A stretch of DNA of 48,642 nt from Saccoglossus kowalevskii. Taxonomy: Eukaryota > Hemichordata > Enteropneusta > Harrimaniidae. Made by a program: the position numbers and the translations under genes. Shown here one piece after another: positions 47,101 through 48,642 of this stretch (positions within the stretch are counted from its first letter, which is position 1; each line of letters opens with the position of its first letter). Below the pieces are notes generated by a model. The model had not been told where the DNA came from, made no database searches, and saw nothing but the letters and a program-made list of their open reading frames with translations. The stretch is from positions 14,863 through 63,504 of the forward strand of contig NW_003122425.1 in assembly GCF_000003605.2 (NCBI RefSeq), read 5' to 3'.

Positions 47101-47923
47101 CTTGTTTGTATTAATGGGAATAATAATATGAATGTAAAAAAAAAAGAAAGAAATCTAGTTGTATGTATGAAGTCTGACTATTGAGTCTAGGTAATTTGAG
47201 TGGTTTTAATTTTATCTTTCATCTTATTCACAGTAAATTCTTTGTCTTCACTAACTACAGGTCGACGCGGTTGACGTCACAGCCGATCTCACAGTAGATT
47301 ATGCATCTTTTGATGGGATCAGTCTGCGCTGGAACAACCACGTACAGAAATTCGTGACCGTTGACATTGGACCTGGACTCTTTGAGATTGTGTGGAATGG
47401 TTACAAAGGTCACGTGCTCGTCCACCCGAGTGCTGACTTTTCCAAACAAGTAACTGGTCTGCTTGGTAATTTTAATGAGGACCAGTTGGATGATTTACAA
47501 TACAAAGACAATGGAGTCTGGAAGACCTTGACATTAGACGCTTCCAGCGAAGACATGGCGGCGTTTGCAAGCGGCTGGCTTCTGGATCCTAACAGGTTGG
47601 TCTACAGTACTCTAATTAACCTAGCGAGATGTTTCTCTGTCTAATATCGATTGAAATGTATTTATACATAAAAGCAGTAAACACGAGTTTACGAAATCGC
47701 CTAGTATTCAGCTATTTAACAATCGCAATACGGAGACAGACCGCGCGCGGATGAGCATACAACAGTTACATAACATTCACTATAAACAATATTCCTAGAT
47801 GTACAATTCAACATTGTGGTAGTTTCCACGTGCGTGAAGTATGTGTACTTGATTCTACGTGCATTATTATGTATGTTGTTTGTTATAAGCCTGGTATTTT
47901 TTTTCTTCAACAGCTGTTCTTAA
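35084..47923 (+). CDS. Gene C: secreted lectin-VWD-C8-TIL-EGF protein with defensin-like modules
   Basis: Predicted join: 35084-35140, 35866-35887, 36374-36400, 37826-38215, 38926-39357, 40286-40564, 40705-40752, 40919-41181, 41618-41895, 42234-42517, 42745-42947, 43464-43638, 43805-43843, 44034-44156, 44243-44371, 44680-44697, 44853-44885, 44997-45026, 45817-45849, 46026-46052, 46155-46187, 46361-46390, 46567-46578, 46699-46934, 47261-47595, 47914-47923. Total 3546 nt, 1181 aa plus stop, every phase consistent. Order: signal peptide 1-18; C-type lectins 36-165 and 166-309; SUEL lectin 310-403; VWD 419-599; C8 599-693; TIL 694-761; TIL-associated plus EGF 762-819; defensin-like 833-873 and 874-916; linker 917-988; divergent VWD 989-1178. 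Carbohydrate-binding and polymer-forming domains together suggest a secreted adhesive, mucus or surface-coat protein (inference). Confidence 0.85.
37826..38215 (+). CDS. Gene C C-type lectin domain 1
   Basis: Single-exon CTLD of the six-cysteine long form: GPCDEDD, NHCYLFV, AKAMCEEHGYGLASISS, VYWVGATRVDGVWTWDSG, RDCAYIY, KRCNKFTARYICE. There is no EPN or QPD calcium/sugar motif (GGQPIS occurs near that place) and no WND. Calcium-dependent sugar binding is therefore doubtful and protein binding is possible. The phase 1-1 exon is suited to shuffling. Confidence 0.9.
38926..39357 (+). CDS. Gene C C-type lectin domain 2
   Basis: A second single-exon CTLD, phase 1-1, after a Ser/Pro lead-in. Markers: SCEGGEFRHGDHCYTV, AYSTCEQMGYYLAGA, DIWIGGVSMPGYGGFEWLSG, MACSSM, NKCSKKYTYICE. 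It also lacks EPN/QPD and WND. It is only distantly similar to domain 1, so the pair is not a recent duplication. Confidence 0.9.
40286..40752 (+). CDS. Gene C SUEL-type galactose/rhamnose-binding lectin domain
   Basis: Exons 40286-40564 and 40705-40752. The domain matches the sea-urchin-egg-lectin (Gal_Lectin) pattern: MRACEGEDLNLQCEEGAINI, EANFGR, VQEFCEGKTQCIVPA, CAGTDKYLDVIYRC. The final Cys codon is split by the intron. The second exon continues as a Ser/Pro/Arg linker into the VWD. SUEL domains bind galactose or rhamnose and are frequent in echinoderm, mollusc and fish secreted proteins. Confidence 0.9.
40919..41895 (+). CDS. Gene C VWD domain (two exons)
   Basis: Exons 40919-41181 and 41618-41895 join in phase 0. 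Markers: CKCIAWGDPHYLTCDGLKHD, QGNCTYTTF, GVILTTGYGFWMTYDFEHRT, GGMCGNCDGNRHNDYVMPDG. All the expected VWD landmarks are present, and alignment with gene A is continuous. It ends in phase 2 at ACAAG|GTTGGT. Confidence 0.92.
42234..42517 (+). CDS. Gene C C8 domain
   Basis: Cysteine pattern as in gene A: SCPDVV, SDQCGMIKDP, ADCISA, DTCMFDMCYLG, DLCDNIG, DDCLLNG, SSFCG. Phases 2 and 1 at the ends match gene A. The exon follows the VWD directly, as usual. Confidence 0.92.
42745..42947 (+). CDS. Gene C TIL domain
   Basis: The TIL pattern is complete: LECPNNS, PPCQNSCVDP, SACLDPLAEGCECEEGFV, SGLECVPLADCGC. The exon is exactly the same length (203 nt) as the gene A TIL exon, phase 1 to 0. Confidence 0.9.
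43464..43843 (+). CDS. Gene C TIL-associated segment, complete EGF and short linker
   Basis: Exon 43464-43638 encodes KGDTWVSSDCRQFCTCTGDG, then an EGF with CDEHSICVTIGGTRQCEC and APGYIGDGETCE. Exon 43805-43843 (39 nt, QQDSPDTEQCPAV) leads to the defensin-like modules and has one extra cysteine. The EGF lacks an N-terminal Asp-x-Asp/Asn-Glu calcium motif, so it is probably not of the calcium-binding type. Confidence 0.85.
44034..44156 (+). CDS. Gene C defensin-like module 1
   Basis: Spacing is C-x6-C-x3-C-x12-C-x5-CC with an additional cysteine inside the last loop (ACSSVDGQCKGIC, LLCPEGCYCC). The seventh cysteine could pair with the lone one in the preceding 39-nt exon, or make an intermolecular bond (inference). 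Confidence 0.75.
44243..44371 (+). CDS. Gene C defensin-like module 2
   Basis: Spacing is C-x7-C-x3-C-x12-C-x10-CC: LCNDNFGAFCASEC, AIDDPVLCEGWP, KCCKPK. Very close to gene B module 2 (NIFGAFCSVECDDSM versus NFGAFCASECDDSM). Phase 1-1. Confidence 0.78.
44680..46578 (+). CDS. Gene C linker encoded by eight micro-exons
   Basis: The exons are 44680-44697 (18 nt), 44853-44885 (33), 44997-45026 (30), 45817-45849 (33), 46026-46052 (27), 46155-46187 (33), 46361-46390 (30) and 46567-46578 (12). All are phase 1-1. Peptides: RIPGIG, FYNPLPIDENG, VAILPPLLPE, DMPSPGAGVGY, GPPGEGTWR, DNFAFSGEIIA, GIIIPEFSLG, GKGG. One-to-one correspondence with A and B holds for every exon. The 790-base intron 45027-45816 has no recognisable content. 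Confidence 0.8.
46268..46345. repeat. Intronic repeat related to gene A 11685-11765
   Basis: GGTTTCACGTGCCGCCCA followed by TACAATAACTGGGAAGTG matches the gene A intron repeat. The hairpin left arm is degenerate here. The position is a different linker intron. Confidence 0.55.
46699..47595 (+). CDS. Gene C divergent VWD-like domain (two exons)
   Basis: Exons 46699-46934 and 47261-47595. Markers: GEQGDPLVTTGDGFRYKLLG, KPCEYIMFQ, VELLEGNVIKV, LFEIVWNGYKGHVLV, VTGLLGNFNEDQLDDLQYKD, FASGWLLDPN. GDPL and GLLGN again replace the canonical GDPH and GLCGN. It keeps the N-x-N...DD acidic loop. It ends in phase 2 at AACAG|GTTGGT. Confidence 0.9.
47914..47923 (+). CDS. Gene C last coding exon
   Basis: After a pyrimidine-rich acceptor (TTTTTTCTTCAACAG) the frame closes within ten bases: the split Ser codon, Cys, Ser, TAA. 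A C-terminal cysteine right after the VWD-like domain is consistent with covalent cross-linking, and gene A also ends its domain with a cysteine. Confidence 0.7.
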
Positions 47924-48079
47924 ATCAGCAGTGAACCAGAGAATAAGATGTAAATATTTGAAACCAATACCTGAAATCCAAAACACGTCATAGTTCATAT
48001 GTGTATGATATATCGTAGTCGATGAGAAGGTGGTGGGAGTGATTTTTTTTTTCAATCATATCGGATAAACATTCAGATC

Positions 48080-48085
48080 AATAAA
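48080..48085 (+). terminator. Gene C poly(A) signal
   Basis: AATAAA about 157 bases after the stop. The distance is very similar to that in gene A (164). Confidence 0.6.
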
Positions 48086-48642
48086 ATATAAATTATTGCA
48101 TTTGTGCATTTTGTTTTTGTCTCGAACGTAGCCCTCTAGAAGCAGTTCAATAACATTACGAGCGACACATATGTAAAAATGTACATTTGTCGAAGTGGAA
48201 ACAAATATTATGCTTACAGTTTAAATTATAGTATTGTACATTGAATTCGAGTTTTAATTAACAAATGTAATCACATGGTCGTATGTTTTGGCGATGTACA
48301 CATACAAAAATACATGAATTTATTGGGTTATCTTCCAGGTTGTAATCTGCGGTTAGAATCAAAATAACTGATTATATTCTCGCTGGAATGATTCGAAGCG
48401 AACTGTACGTGCAAACATTTTGATATATAGCGAATGGCTGTTAAACAAATATGAAAATATGTTATAGTACTGCATCCGGCAAATGTGACGGTGGCGGCGC
48501 TGTTCAAATAAAGGTTTCAATAAATGCATTGATGTGCGAACAATAGCAGCAGCTGGCGTCATTGACGCAGGTGTGGATATGATATAAAATACTATTATTT
48601 AAAGCGATGCGTTCAGCGTATAAGCGTCAGATGAGTAATTCG
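48086..48642. other. Region downstream of gene C
   Basis: A+T-rich. Nothing recognisable on either strand; the short minus-strand frame at 48359-48562 has no supporting feature. Confidence 0.5.

Overview
The window is animal (metazoan) nuclear DNA, A+T-rich by eye. It has intron-dense genes with GT-AG splice sites, microsatellites, interspersed repeats and one 50-N assembly gap. The domain vocabulary (VWD, C8, TIL, EGF-like, C-type lectin, SUEL-type galactose-binding lectin) and the small introns suggest a marine invertebrate such as an echinoderm, hemichordate or lophotrochozoan. The sequence alone does not let me name the lineage.

The main content is a cluster of three paralogous genes for secreted proteins, reconstructed exon by exon with splice phases that agree throughout. 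Gene A (+, CDS 3264-14178, 23 exons, about 912 aa) reads: signal peptide, Lys/Glu-rich repeat region, VWD, C8, TIL, TIL-associated/half EGF, two tandem six-cysteine defensin-like modules, a linker built from eight very small exons, a divergent VWD, stop. Gene C (+, CDS 35084-47923, 26 exons, about 1181 aa) has the same core, but its N-terminus carries two C-type lectin domains and one SUEL lectin. Gene B (-, CDS 29015 down to 21969, about 414 codons) is a short relative: signal-peptide-like exon, two defensin-like modules, the same small-exon linker and the divergent VWD. No VWD/C8/TIL block was found for it, and its first exon has an in-frame TAA at codon 9. A and B converge; B and C diverge.

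The three genes probably share a 5' layout. In A and B a TATA box lies a few tens of bases before a short noncoding exon, and an intron follows whose acceptor is 7-12 bases before the ATG. C is similar but weaker. Poly(A) signals follow each gene.

Between genes: 1-2928 holds a diverged pair of roughly 350-400-bp repeats. The 14.3-21.8 kb interval holds two of three copies of a 600-680-bp interspersed element (the third is in gene A intron 1), an (ATT)n tract and the gap. The 29.8-34.5 kb interval and the last 550 bases hold nothing I can identify.

By analogy with other VWD/C8/TIL/lectin proteins, the A and C products are likely extracellular mucus, adhesive or barrier proteins. The paired defensin-spaced modules followed by a micro-exon linker and a cysteine-poor VWD-like domain are shared by all three genes. 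I do not recognise this as a described architecture, and it is the most interesting thing in the window.
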